Source: Candidatus Uabimicrobium amorphum
Lineage (GTDB): Bacteria; Planctomycetota; Uabimicrobiia; Uabimicrobiales; Uabimicrobiaceae
Length of the DNA: 64,000 nt
NCBI RefSeq assembly: GCF_009002475.1
Contig: NZ_AP019860.1
Span: 7,392,501-7,456,500, forward strand
Reading direction: 5' to 3'
The notes under the pieces were generated by a model that made no database searches, was not told the DNA's origin, and saw nothing but the letters and a program-made list of their open reading frames with translations. Both the position numbers and the translations under genes were made by a program. Positions 51,826 to 59,621 of the stretch are shown piece by piece; the stretch's first letter is position 1; each line of letters begins with the position of its first letter.

Positions 51826-51998
51826 AACAACAAGAGTCGTTGGTAAATTTTCTACAAAAGCTGTCACCAAAAGACAAGGAGATTGTTTGTCTGTTATTGC
51901 AAGGTAATAAGCGAAAAGAAATTGCGAAAATATTGCAAATTTCTTCGAAAACAGTGGATACGCGATTACATCGCCTAAAGAAAAAATTGAATACTTAA
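51636..51998 (+). pseudogene. 5'-truncated ECF sigma factor
   Basis: In the frame ending at 51998 the sequence reads region 2 of a sigma-70 family ECF factor (DAQEIVQDIFADVWRNKKSI, then AKRKCIDFFRKKR) and region 4 (LSPKDKEIVCLLLQGNKRKE, KTVDTRLHRLKKKL). The N-terminal start and first half of region 2 are replaced by the DUF309 duplicate. The original protein would have bound core polymerase and -35/-10 elements. Confidence 0.8.
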
Positions 51999-52006
51999 GT
52001 AACACA

Positions 52007-52081
52007 GGAGCCTTAGCTCAGCTTGGTTAGAGCAAACGCTTGATAAGCGTTAGGTCGTAGGTTCAAATCCTACAGGCTCCA
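52007..52081 (+). tRNA. tRNA-Ile (GAU), copy 1
   Basis: Acceptor GGAGCCT pairs with AGGCTCC; D stem GCTC/GAGC; anticodon stem AACGC/GCGTT with loop TTGATAA, anticodon GAT; T-arm TTCAAAT; discriminator A. CCA is not encoded, unlike the tRNAs of the 9279-9621 array. Confidence 0.93.
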
Positions 52082-52095
52082 GTTTAAAACATATA

Positions 52096-52170
52096 GGAGC
52101 CTTAGCTCAGCCCGGTTAGAGTGAACGCCTGATAAGCGTTAGGTCGTAGGTTCAAATCCTACAGGCTCCA
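52096..52170 (+). tRNA. tRNA-Ile (GAU), copy 2
   Basis: Near-identical tandem copy of 52007-52081, 14 bases downstream. Differences are in the D-arm (CCCGG for CTTGG, and GAGT making one D-stem pair G-U) and loop position 32 (C). CCA not encoded. Confidence 0.9.
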
Positions 52171-52203
52171 ATTCATTACATTTCCCAATGCAATTGCATA
52201 ATT

Positions 52204-53433
52204 TTATTTATCAAATATCTCCACCGTGGCTTCTCCTCCACCTTTGGGAATATTGACTTTTACAAGGTTGGGAAAAAACTTTTGCATGATGAGACCCAAA
52301 TAAATTCTTGTCAGCCCAGGTAACTTTTCGTTTTGTATGATGTACAAACAATAGTTGCGTACGAGAGTATGTTGTTGACAGTTACTCGTTAGTGACCAGT
52401 TTGCGGCGCGAAATGTCGCTTCTTTAATGGCATTCATTCTATCTTCTTCCGTCTTTTTTGAAACCGAAAACTTTTCGATAGACCCCGCATAATCTGCGTA
52501 CTTCAAAGCCTCTACTAGCTTTTTGATGGGTTCTATTCGTCCTGTGGCAAAAAAATCACACCATAGCATGTCTAACCCTGTAGGAGTAATTTCCTCATAG
52601 GGATCTGGCAAAACAAAAAGCTTTAGTAGTGTCTTATCTTTTTCCTCAAGTAGAGATGCCGCTTCTTTCTTTTTTCCCATGAGCTGAAGTATGAATGCCG
52701 CTTTTATCTTTACTTGCTTATTTGATTTTTTCGCTAGGCGATATAAGTGGTCTGCTAAATAGGTATTGTTTTGGAATATCTTATAAAAGAAATATATTCC
52801 CGCGGCATTGATTTGTTGGTGTTGGTCAATGAGGCTTGTGTATTCAACGTAAGCTTTTATCGCTTTGTTAGGAGAGGGGGAGTCATAGTATTTGAACATA
52901 AAACTTTCATATTCCTTCACGTCTTTTGGCTCGTTTCCGAGTTCCCATTCACGCAAAGTTACTTTCTTTGTTAACACACAGTCTTTTTTTGCAACGTGAT
53001 CTCGGGCATGGATTTTGATTGTATACTCTCCCACAGGATCTTTTTCTTTAAAAGCCATTTTTATCAAGCTGCGTGACATCAAAAGAATATTTTTATTTGC
53101 GACTTTTTCTTTGTAGCCCAAGAGATTTTTCCTCACAGAATGAACATTCTTATCGGGCGAGATGAGTTGCATATCAAAAGAAATATTTGTACTACCATTT
53201 TTGTCTATGGCGAAATGACTAAAAAGTATCACTAGGTGAAACATTTGATGTCTTGTAACAAAGTCAACCTGAGAAATAGAAGGAACTTGACCAACGGGAA
53301 CTTTGTGCCATGCGTCTATTTCTTGATCTACGAGAGAAGGAATTAGCAGTCCTGAAAAGGTACGTTCTTGTTGTGCAAAAATAGAAAGTGTGAAAAGAAA
53401 AAATATCATAAATTTTTTGCCATCTAAAACCAT
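52204..53433 (-). CDS. Secreted protein of unknown function, 409 aa
   Basis: Signal peptide (KFMIFFLFTLSIFAQQ), then an N-terminal beta-rich domain (about 20-170, including FDMQLISPDKNVHS) and a helical, TPR-like C-terminal half with single-helix repeats. No catalytic motif recognised. Residues 125-135 (MSRSLIKMAFKEKDPVGEYT) resemble an extracellular beta sandwich. The ATG at 53433 has AGGA eight bases upstream; a TTG two codons earlier is less likely. It stands next to the tRNA-Ile pair. Confidence 0.65.
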   Translation of the reverse strand: MVLDGKKFMIFFLFTLSIFAQQERTFSGLLIPSLVDQEIDAWHKVPVGQVPSISQVDFVTRHQMFHLVILFSHFAIDKNGSTNISFDMQLISPDKNVHSVRKNLLGYKEKVANKNILLMSRSLIKMAFKEKDPVGEYTIKIHARDHVAKKDCVLTKKVTLREWELGNEPKDVKEYESFMFKYYDSPSPNKAIKAYVEYTSLIDQHQQINAAGIYFFYKIFQNNTYLADHLYRLAKKSNKQVKIKAAFILQLMGKKKEAASLLEEKDKTLLKLFVLPDPYEEITPTGLDMLWCDFFATGRIEPIKKLVEALKYADYAGSIEKFSVSKKTEEDRMNAIKEATFRAANWSLTSNCQQHTLVRNYCLYIIQNEKLPGLTRIYLGLIMQKFFPNLVKVNIPKGGGEATVEIFDK

Positions 53434-54082
53434 TTTCAAAATCCTTATAAAATAAATAAAAAATGCCTCGTATAAATTATACCACTAAAACTTTCCTACA
53501 AGTAACAGGTTATAAACAATATATACTGGTTTATAAAATAATCCGGCATAACTAGTACTTCGGAACATTAATTTGTAAAAATTGCCTAAGTATAGATATT
53601 CCCTAGCACTTGGCGCCCCCACAATCGGCTACGCCGATTACTCCCCCACGGGGGAGTTTACGTAGTTCAAAAAGTGTTGAAAAAACGCAACGTTAGTTCG
53701 AGCCACTTACACATGGTATAGATTACTTACCAACGTGTCGTTTTTTCTTTTACAAAGTTCTATACGTAAGCCCTCCTGTGGGAGGGCAGCCGGCGATTAG
53801 CCGGCGGGAGGGGCACAGCATATCACTAGAAATACTACATTTCCAGACAGTCCCAATTCTATAAAAGGTCCACTTCAGCTTGTCTTAGACAAGCTTAGTT
53901 ATTATTGGTATTGGAATGGTAACTCATTCGAGATATGAAAATAGTAGTAAAAAGTAACATAAAATCATTACCAAACTGCTTCATAGCTTGTTAGGATACA
54001 AGTGGTTGGTAAAGGTAAAATCGTCTACTTGATCTGACCATTGTTATCCAAGAGTAAAAAAGTTAGATAAAAGGAGAAAGGC
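53434..54082. other. Intergenic with inverted-repeat element
   Basis: About 650 bases. It holds the REPIN/MITE-like element (53612-53816) and a GC-rich patch unlike the rest of the window. A short inverted repeat follows at about 53872-53897 (GCTTGTCTTAGACAAGC). Confidence 0.5.
53612..53816. repeat. REPIN/MITE-like element with long inverted arms
   Basis: Both ends carry the same plan in opposite orientation: TACGTAA, a GC-rich hairpin (CTCCCCCGTGGGGGAG on one side, CCCTCCTGTGGGAGGG on the other), a second hairpin around AATCGGC or GCCGGC, and GGGAGGGGC or GTGGGGGCG. Inner arms also match (GAAAAAACG...CGTTTTTTC). The stem bases differ between ends but stay paired, as in REP doublets moved by RAYT transposases. 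High GC marks it as foreign to the local base composition. No coding capacity. Confidence 0.65.
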
Positions 54083-56317
54083 TTGAAATTTCAAACAACT
54101 ATATCTATCAATCAACATCTAGCGCATATTTTTAACTGTCATCAAGCTGTGGTATTTTGTGGAGCAGGTATTAGTCTTGAACCTCCCGCGGGGCTGCCGG
54201 ATTGGAATAGTTTACGCGATTATACACTCACGGCTATTGCGAAAAAAGATAAAGTTTTGCGCAAATATTTAAAGAGTTTATTATCCGTGCCGATGATTGC
54301 TTCTCCAGGAAAAAAAGGGATGACACCAGAGGTTGTTGCGTCTAAAATAGCCAAAAATTGCGAAGGCTATTTCGAATCATTTCGCGCACTGGAAGATGGT
54401 GAACCAAACACTAATCACCGGTATCTGGCGAAAATGGCCAAGGCGGGTTTACTAAAATATATTGTCACGACTAACTTTGATGCGTTCATCGAGCAAGCAT
54501 TGCAAAAGGAAGGATTGAAGTATCAAGTATACAGTAGCGAAGAACAGTTTGCTTCATTTTCCTTAGAAAATGACGACGGTGTTCATCTTCTGAAGATACA
54601 CGGTTGCATCCACCATCCTCAAACAATAACCGCGACTGTAGAACAAGAGGCGAAAGGACTTACTTTTTCCAAAGGGAAAGTTTTAGAGCAACTACTTAGG
54701 AGGTATCATTTTATTTTTTGGGGTTATAGCGGTGCGGATTTAAAAATAGATATCGATTATTTACGTATGGTAAGCTCGAAAGATAAAGCTTTGGGGTTTG
54801 TATGGAATTTCTTACAGGTAGAAGATTATAAAGAAAAAATCAATCCTCATGTTGCGCAACTTGCCCGTTTGTACGAAAATAAGGCGCATATCACCCATGG
54901 AAAATTGCCGGAGATCTTCGACCATTTGATTGCAAATGCAGATCAAATTGAGCGTACAATGTATAATCAGCAACAAGAAAAAGAATGGACACAGGACAAA
55001 AATGCAAAGTTACAACAATATCTAGAGAAATGGGCAAAAGATCACGTGACAAAAGAGGATGCTTGCTATATATTTGCCGATCTACTCAAGCATAGTGGAG
55101 AAACACAGAGCGCGTTAAAGTGCTATCAGTACACAGAATCTCTCTATGCCAAGGCCAAAAACAAGCATCGACGCGCGGTCACTTTGAACGATATTGCCTT
55201 AATCTACGATTTCACGGGAGACTTCACTAAAGCGTTGAATTACTACCGGCAAGCAGAAAAAATCAATCGCTCTTTAGGGAATGAGGGTACGGTAGCCGCT
55301 ATTGCAAACAATATAGGTATGCTTTATAAAAATCAAGGAGATTACAACACCGCTTTAAAGTATTACGATAAAGCCCAAAAGGTATTTAAATCCCTGAACA
55401 ATAAAGAGGCCTTGGCGCCACAACTCAATAATATAGCGACCATTTATAAAATTCAGGGCGAATATGATCGTGCATTAAAAAACTACAAGGAAGTGGAAAA
55501 AATTGATCGCTGTTTGGGAAATAAACAGGGTCTTGCCAATACTTTAAATAATATTGGTAGTATACACGATTCGCAGGGAGATTTAGATACAGCATTAGAT
55601 TACTACCAACAGGCACTAAAAATAGATCGCGCTTTAGGAAATGTAGAAGGTTTGGCGATTCGCCTCAACAACATTGGGATGATATATCATTACCTCGAAG
55701 AATATAAAGAAGCTCTTTGCTATTTACAAGAGGCAAAGGAAATAGAAAATTCTCTTGGAAACAAACAAGGGGTTGCAGATTCATTGAGTAACATAGGTGT
55801 CATTTACGAAACTTTGGACGATTATGACATAGCACTACAACATTACCGTGAAGCAGAAGAAATTGATCGTTCATTAGGTAATAAGCAAGGACTTGCCACA
55901 AGATTGAATAACATTGGTGGTATTTACGATTTGCATGAAAAGTACCAGGAGGCACTCCAATATTATTGTGAGTCAGAGCAAATTAGTCGTTCCCTAAATG
56001 ATGTAGAAGGATTGGCGACCAGTTTGAACAATATAGGTAGTATTTACAACGCTCTGGGAAATGATCAAGAGGCATTACAGTACCTACAAGAAGCTCTAGA
56101 AATTACGCAAAATATTGGACATATTGAACTCGCCGCTTTGTGCAGCAAAAACATCGGTATGATTTACAACGATAACCTCATGGATTACCACACAGCGAAG
56201 AAATACTATGAAGAAAGTACTAGCCACTACTTCGCGTTAGGTGATGATGAAGAAGTTTTAGAATTACAGCAACTGATCATAAACTGTAGTAAAAATATAA
56301 GCTCTAATCCAAATTAG
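54083..56317 (+). CDS. SIR2-domain NADase-like protein with TPR repeats, 744 aa
   Basis: Residues about 10-280 form a SIR2 domain of the type used in bacterial immune effectors: FCGAGISLEPPAGLPDW (GAGIS 27-31), VTTNFDAF (TTNFD 129-133) and KIHGCI (HG 173-174). N131 and H173 match the NAD-hydrolysing residues of such domains. Residues about 330-740 contain ten or so TPR units (for example ALNYYRQAEKINRSLGN). TPR arrays in this context usually sense an invader or multimerise the effector. It uses a TTG start with AAGGAG six bases upstream. No obvious partner gene. Immune role is inference from domain architecture. Confidence 0.85.
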   Translation: MKFQTTISINQHLAHIFNCHQAVVFCGAGISLEPPAGLPDWNSLRDYTLTAIAKKDKVLRKYLKSLLSVPMIASPGKKGMTPEVVASKIAKNCEGYFESFRALEDGEPNTNHRYLAKMAKAGLLKYIVTTNFDAFIEQALQKEGLKYQVYSSEEQFASFSLENDDGVHLLKIHGCIHHPQTITATVEQEAKGLTFSKGKVLEQLLRRYHFIFWGYSGADLKIDIDYLRMVSSKDKALGFVWNFLQVEDYKEKINPHVAQLARLYENKAHITHGKLPEIFDHLIANADQIERTMYNQQQEKEWTQDKNAKLQQYLEKWAKDHVTKEDACYIFADLLKHSGETQSALKCYQYTESLYAKAKNKHRRAVTLNDIALIYDFTGDFTKALNYYRQAEKINRSLGNEGTVAAIANNIGMLYKNQGDYNTALKYYDKAQKVFKSLNNKEALAPQLNNIATIYKIQGEYDRALKNYKEVEKIDRCLGNKQGLANTLNNIGSIHDSQGDLDTALDYYQQALKIDRALGNVEGLAIRLNNIGMIYHYLEEYKEALCYLQEAKEIENSLGNKQGVADSLSNIGVIYETLDDYDIALQHYREAEEIDRSLGNKQGLATRLNNIGGIYDLHEKYQEALQYYCESEQISRSLNDVEGLATSLNNIGSIYNALGNDQEALQYLQEALEITQNIGHIELAALCSKNIGMIYNDNLMDYHTAKKYYEESTSHYFALGDDEEVLELQQLIINCSKNISSNPN

Positions 56318-56341
56318 AATTTTATGGAGATTCGGTGTTGA

Positions 56342-57946
56342 TTAGGAAAGAATAGGTAATAAGTAGCGGCCTTCAAATCTAGTTCCTGTTTTTGTCTTTA
56401 CCTTTACTTTTAATTGCCAATATCTACAGCGCAACTCTTGAAACATCACTTCTAGCTCTTCTTTTGGTAGGGTAAAATTTAGAGGAATAGCTTCTGTATG
56501 TTTATGAGCGTTTAGCATAGTAAAGTGATCCAAATACACGCGAGACTTAAGAAGACTTTGTTTAACATCACCGTTACTGTCTATTTTTTCCACGATAGTT
56601 TCTTCGACACACTCCAGAAAAAAGTTAATCTCGGCGATAGAGTATAGCTTTTCACATTCCCATAACAAATTCATCTCTTCGCCACATTGAAATGGATAAC
56701 AAGGAAAATGTAGATAGGTTTTTTTAGAACAGTTACGTTTATATCTATACGCTGTCTTTACGACAAAAAACAATAGAAATATGCTCGCAGTAAGTATAAT
56801 GAAAACATTTTTTTTCGCTGAAAAAATACAAAGTGTGGAAATCCATATCCCAATAAAATCATACAAGTGATCCATTAATGAAATAGGCAAAGCTTCGACA
56901 CCTTTTTCTGTCCATGGTTTTACTTCTCCATTTTTACCAAATACTCCGTGGTATTTTGAGTATTCGTATAGTGTTTTCGCAATCACCATTAACCCAACAG
57001 GAAGAATAAAATAGATAACAATCGCGATGAAACGCAGGAGGTTGACCGAAAGATTTGACGTTGTAAGATTCAAAATAGTCAAGAGGGTCCAAGCAAATCC
57101 CAATAAAAAGATAATACCCGCGGCAAAAGAAATATTTGTTTTGTCTTCCTGTAAACACAAACTTTTGTGCATAGATGAACGCGAAGATACCGCACGATGG
57201 TCTACGGTATGTTGAAATCCGTTAGAATAATACGATTGGGAAGTTTGTTCTTTTTCTGATTTTTGCTGCTCTTGTTGTTCCTGTTGCTCTTGTTCTTCTA
57301 CTGTCTTGTATTCTATGGGAAGAAAATAGGTCGCACGAAAATTTGAAAAATGCCCCTCACTATATGCCTCAATTTGCCAATTTGCATTCGGAGGATACAG
57401 GATATCGTCAAATTTTTCCTCCGGCATTTTAAATGAAAAAGATTGTCGGCTAAATACGTCTTTCAAAACCAATTTGTCTTCATAAAGAATAGTTCCTAAA
57501 CGGTTAACATAACGCAAGCATACTGTAAGGTCCGTAAAGTTTCTGCCAGCAAATTCGATATCCCCCTCAATAGAGTTGCGAAAATAAATAGGGGCTTTTT
57601 TGAGATGTAAAAATGTTGTCCCATATTTATATAAACGCGTGACTTTTTGCATTGCCAAGCTCAAAAAAAACAAGGAAATGACAGCTAGAAGCCCTATAGT
57701 ACCCAAGAAAGGAAGTAGAAAGATATAAGTGACGGGGTCCCACTCTACGCTATGATTTAGGAATATAAAAAATATCAATGCGAACGCGGAAAATCCTATC
57801 ACATTTTTGATATCTTGCCACATGGACGTTCCGTATCGACCTTTTATTTTGTTATTTCGGCAAAGTTCGAGTGCATTAGGATAAGGATAATGGCGAAAGA
57901 TGTAAAAAAAATCAGTTGCTTTTGTTGTGGATATTTGATGTTCCAA
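56342..57946 (-). CDS. Multi-TM membrane protein of unknown function, 534 aa
   Basis: Two TM pairs near 48-95 and about 270-330, plus one or two near 375-395, separate three soluble parts. A Gln/Glu-rich run (EEQEQQEQQEQQ) sits in the large second loop. The first and last soluble parts look like beta domains (YFRNSIEGDIEFAGRNFTDL; DHFTMLNAHKHTEAIPLNFT). A TTG start is used, with AAAGGA seven bases before. Converges with SIR2-TPR gene 25 bases away. Function unknown. Confidence 0.65.
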   Translation of the reverse strand: MEHQISTTKATDFFYIFRHYPYPNALELCRNNKIKGRYGTSMWQDIKNVIGFSAFALIFFIFLNHSVEWDPVTYIFLLPFLGTIGLLAVISLFFLSLAMQKVTRLYKYGTTFLHLKKAPIYFRNSIEGDIEFAGRNFTDLTVCLRYVNRLGTILYEDKLVLKDVFSRQSFSFKMPEEKFDDILYPPNANWQIEAYSEGHFSNFRATYFLPIEYKTVEEQEQQEQQEQQKSEKEQTSQSYYSNGFQHTVDHRAVSSRSSMHKSLCLQEDKTNISFAAGIIFLLGFAWTLLTILNLTTSNLSVNLLRFIAIVIYFILPVGLMVIAKTLYEYSKYHGVFGKNGEVKPWTEKGVEALPISLMDHLYDFIGIWISTLCIFSAKKNVFIILTASIFLLFFVVKTAYRYKRNCSKKTYLHFPCYPFQCGEEMNLLWECEKLYSIAEINFFLECVEETIVEKIDSNGDVKQSLLKSRVYLDHFTMLNAHKHTEAIPLNFTLPKEELEVMFQELRCRYWQLKVKVKTKTGTRFEGRYLLPILS

Positions 57947-58122
57947 TTTTTTTTCCTTTCGCGGATCTTAGTTTTGAAGAGTTTGTTTTTTATTGTGGTT
58001 GCCATACCCAATTTACCAAAGAAGAGGTAGTGTATCAAAGAGAAAGATACAAACAAGGTGTGTACCTTTTTAGTTTATTAGTAACTATCTTCGTTTTTTA
58101 TACTCAATGTAAGAACTTTTAA
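57916..58122 (+). CDS. Doubtful small zinc-ribbon/TM protein
   Basis: A 68-codon frame has VFYCGCHTQFTKEEVVYQRE and a TM tail (LFSLLVTIFVFY). An overlapping frame upstream (MAKDVKKISCFCCG) would supply a first Cys pair if one base were removed. It overlaps the start of the opposite-strand membrane gene, so support is weak. Confidence 0.25.
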   Translation: MLLLWIFDVPIFFPFADLSFEEFVFYCGCHTQFTKEEVVYQRERYKQGVYLFSLLVTIFVFYTQCKNF

Positions 58123-58209
58123 AAAAGCGTCAAAATCATTGTGGTAGTACCGCCCACTAGCGACCAACTGTAAAATTAGAATTGAACCGTAAAATGTTTT
58201 CTTCATGAG

Positions 58210-58608
58210 TTACTCCCCATTTTGTTCCGCAATGTGCTTTTCGTATGCTTGTATTTTTTGTTGTATAAATAGGTCACGTCGATCTACAGGAAATTTGTTT
58301 TCCTGCTGACTATAGCGTAATTTTTTGCCTTTAAGACTCCAGCAAATATAATATTTATAGCCAGTTCCTTCAGTATTATTGTTTGCTTTTATAGCTTGAT
58401 CACAGACAAAGATAAATTGTACATACTCTTTTTTTCTAAATCTTATGTTGTACAATTTGAAGTTATCGAACAATACCTGGAATTTATCCGTTTTTTCAAC
58501 GAACCCAAATGTACTCACTACTTGGTTTTTTGCCACCCAAAATAGCATGTAGCACAAAAGAGCCAATGTCAACAGAATAACGCTTGAGTAAAATGCGAAC
58601 TTTTTCAT
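58210..58608 (-). CDS. Small secreted or membrane-anchored protein, 132 aa
   Basis: One N-terminal hydrophobic helix (FAFYSSVILLTLALLCYMLFWVA), then about 100 charged residues outside (FGFVEKTDKFQVLF ... YICWSLKGKKLRYS). Could be an anchor or signal peptide. GGGG precedes the ATG by six bases. No family recognised. Confidence 0.55.
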   Translation of the reverse strand: MKKFAFYSSVILLTLALLCYMLFWVAKNQVVSTFGFVEKTDKFQVLFDNFKLYNIRFRKKEYVQFIFVCDQAIKANNNTEGTGYKYYICWSLKGKKLRYSQQENKFPVDRRDLFIQQKIQAYEKHIAEQNGE

Positions 58609-58669
58609 GCTTAACCCCGTTCGATATAATCCACTTAGAAAAAAATCTAATTACTTTACACTAAACTAA

Positions 58670-58909
58670 CTAGCGCTGTATTTCAAGCCGATTTTCAAAG
58701 TAGCCACCTTTCTAGAAGTTAACAGTGCTGTAGCTGATAGACTTTGTATAATCCAATTGCAAAACACTTTGGACATAAACAAACATAAAGCATTATGTTT
58801 TAATAGTATAATATAACTCCATGAAAGGAATGCGGATGATTTTATTTCGTATGATGAATTTGTGCAAGAGATTCGCAAATTTGAAATAAAATTATCATCT
58901 AAATATTGA
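58670..58909 (+). pseudogene. Decayed gene fragment with internal stop
   Basis: Eighty codons in one frame read like protein (LYFKPIFKVATFLEVNSAV ... RNADDFISYDEFVQEIRK) but have no start and contain a TAA after FNSII. The opposite-strand open frame over it is a shadow. Original family unknown. Confidence 0.4.
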
Positions 58910-58938
58910 TACAATAAGTTTTTGTAAGGAACAATAAA

Positions 58939-59604
58939 TTGAGAATTGTTGCTGTTGCTGACACCCACACATTTGAAAAAAGTTTGGGTGAGCTTCCTGA
59001 TGGAGATATATTTATTCATGCGGGAGACTTGCTTCGTAAGGGCTCTCTGGATGAACTAGAGAAAGTCTCCCCTTGGATCAACTCATTACCTTATAAATAC
59101 AAGATCATTGTGGCAGGAAACCACGATAGGTGCTTTCAAGAAGATAGTCTACAAGCATGTGGGCTTTTAAAAAATGTCATTTACCTTGAAGATAGCGGTG
59201 TGACCATTGAAGGCATAAATTTTTGGGGGAGTCCATGGCAACCACAGTTTCACGATTGGGCGTTTAACTTACCACGCAATGCTCTCGATGAAAAATGGTC
59301 TAAAATACCTAGCAATACACATGTGCTAATCACTCACGGTCCTCCAAAAGGTATAGGTGATGGTCTAAATTCTTCTCAACGAGCTGGTTGTGAATATTTG
59401 CGTAAGCGTGTCGCAAATATTCGTCCCGTATTACATTTATTTGGGCATATTCATCATGATGGAGGCGTGTGGTTTCATCAATCTACATGTTTTGCAAATG
59501 TAACCACCTGGGAGGCCGAAAGAATGCCGACTGTTTTTGATATAGATCCTATCGAGAAGATCATAAAAGTGGTGGACCTGCCCAAAAATGCTGACTACGA
59601 ATAG
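58939..59604 (+). CDS. Metallophosphoesterase of the MPPED/UPF0046 type, 221 aa
   Basis: Motifs: VADTHTF (near 6), HAGDLLRKG (near 27), VAGNHDR (near 58), ITHGPPKGIGD (near 131) and LFGHIHHDGG (near 170). All five metallophosphoesterase motifs are complete, unlike the 50097 gene. Similar to the MPPED/UPF0046 branch that acts on phosphodiesters such as cyclic nucleotides. A TTG start with AAGGA eight bases upstream. Converges with the kinase gene 17 bases away. Confidence 0.88.
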   Translation: MRIVAVADTHTFEKSLGELPDGDIFIHAGDLLRKGSLDELEKVSPWINSLPYKYKIIVAGNHDRCFQEDSLQACGLLKNVIYLEDSGVTIEGINFWGSPWQPQFHDWAFNLPRNALDEKWSKIPSNTHVLITHGPPKGIGDGLNSSQRAGCEYLRKRVANIRPVLHLFGHIHHDGGVWFHQSTCFANVTTWEAERMPTVFDIDPIEKIIKVVDLPKNADYE

Positions 59605-59621
59605 AGTCTCCGTGGAATTAC

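Noticed and set aside
58666..59019. Minus-strand 117-codon frame
   Set aside because: It overlaps the well-supported phosphoesterase start and runs antisense to a plus-strand gene remnant.
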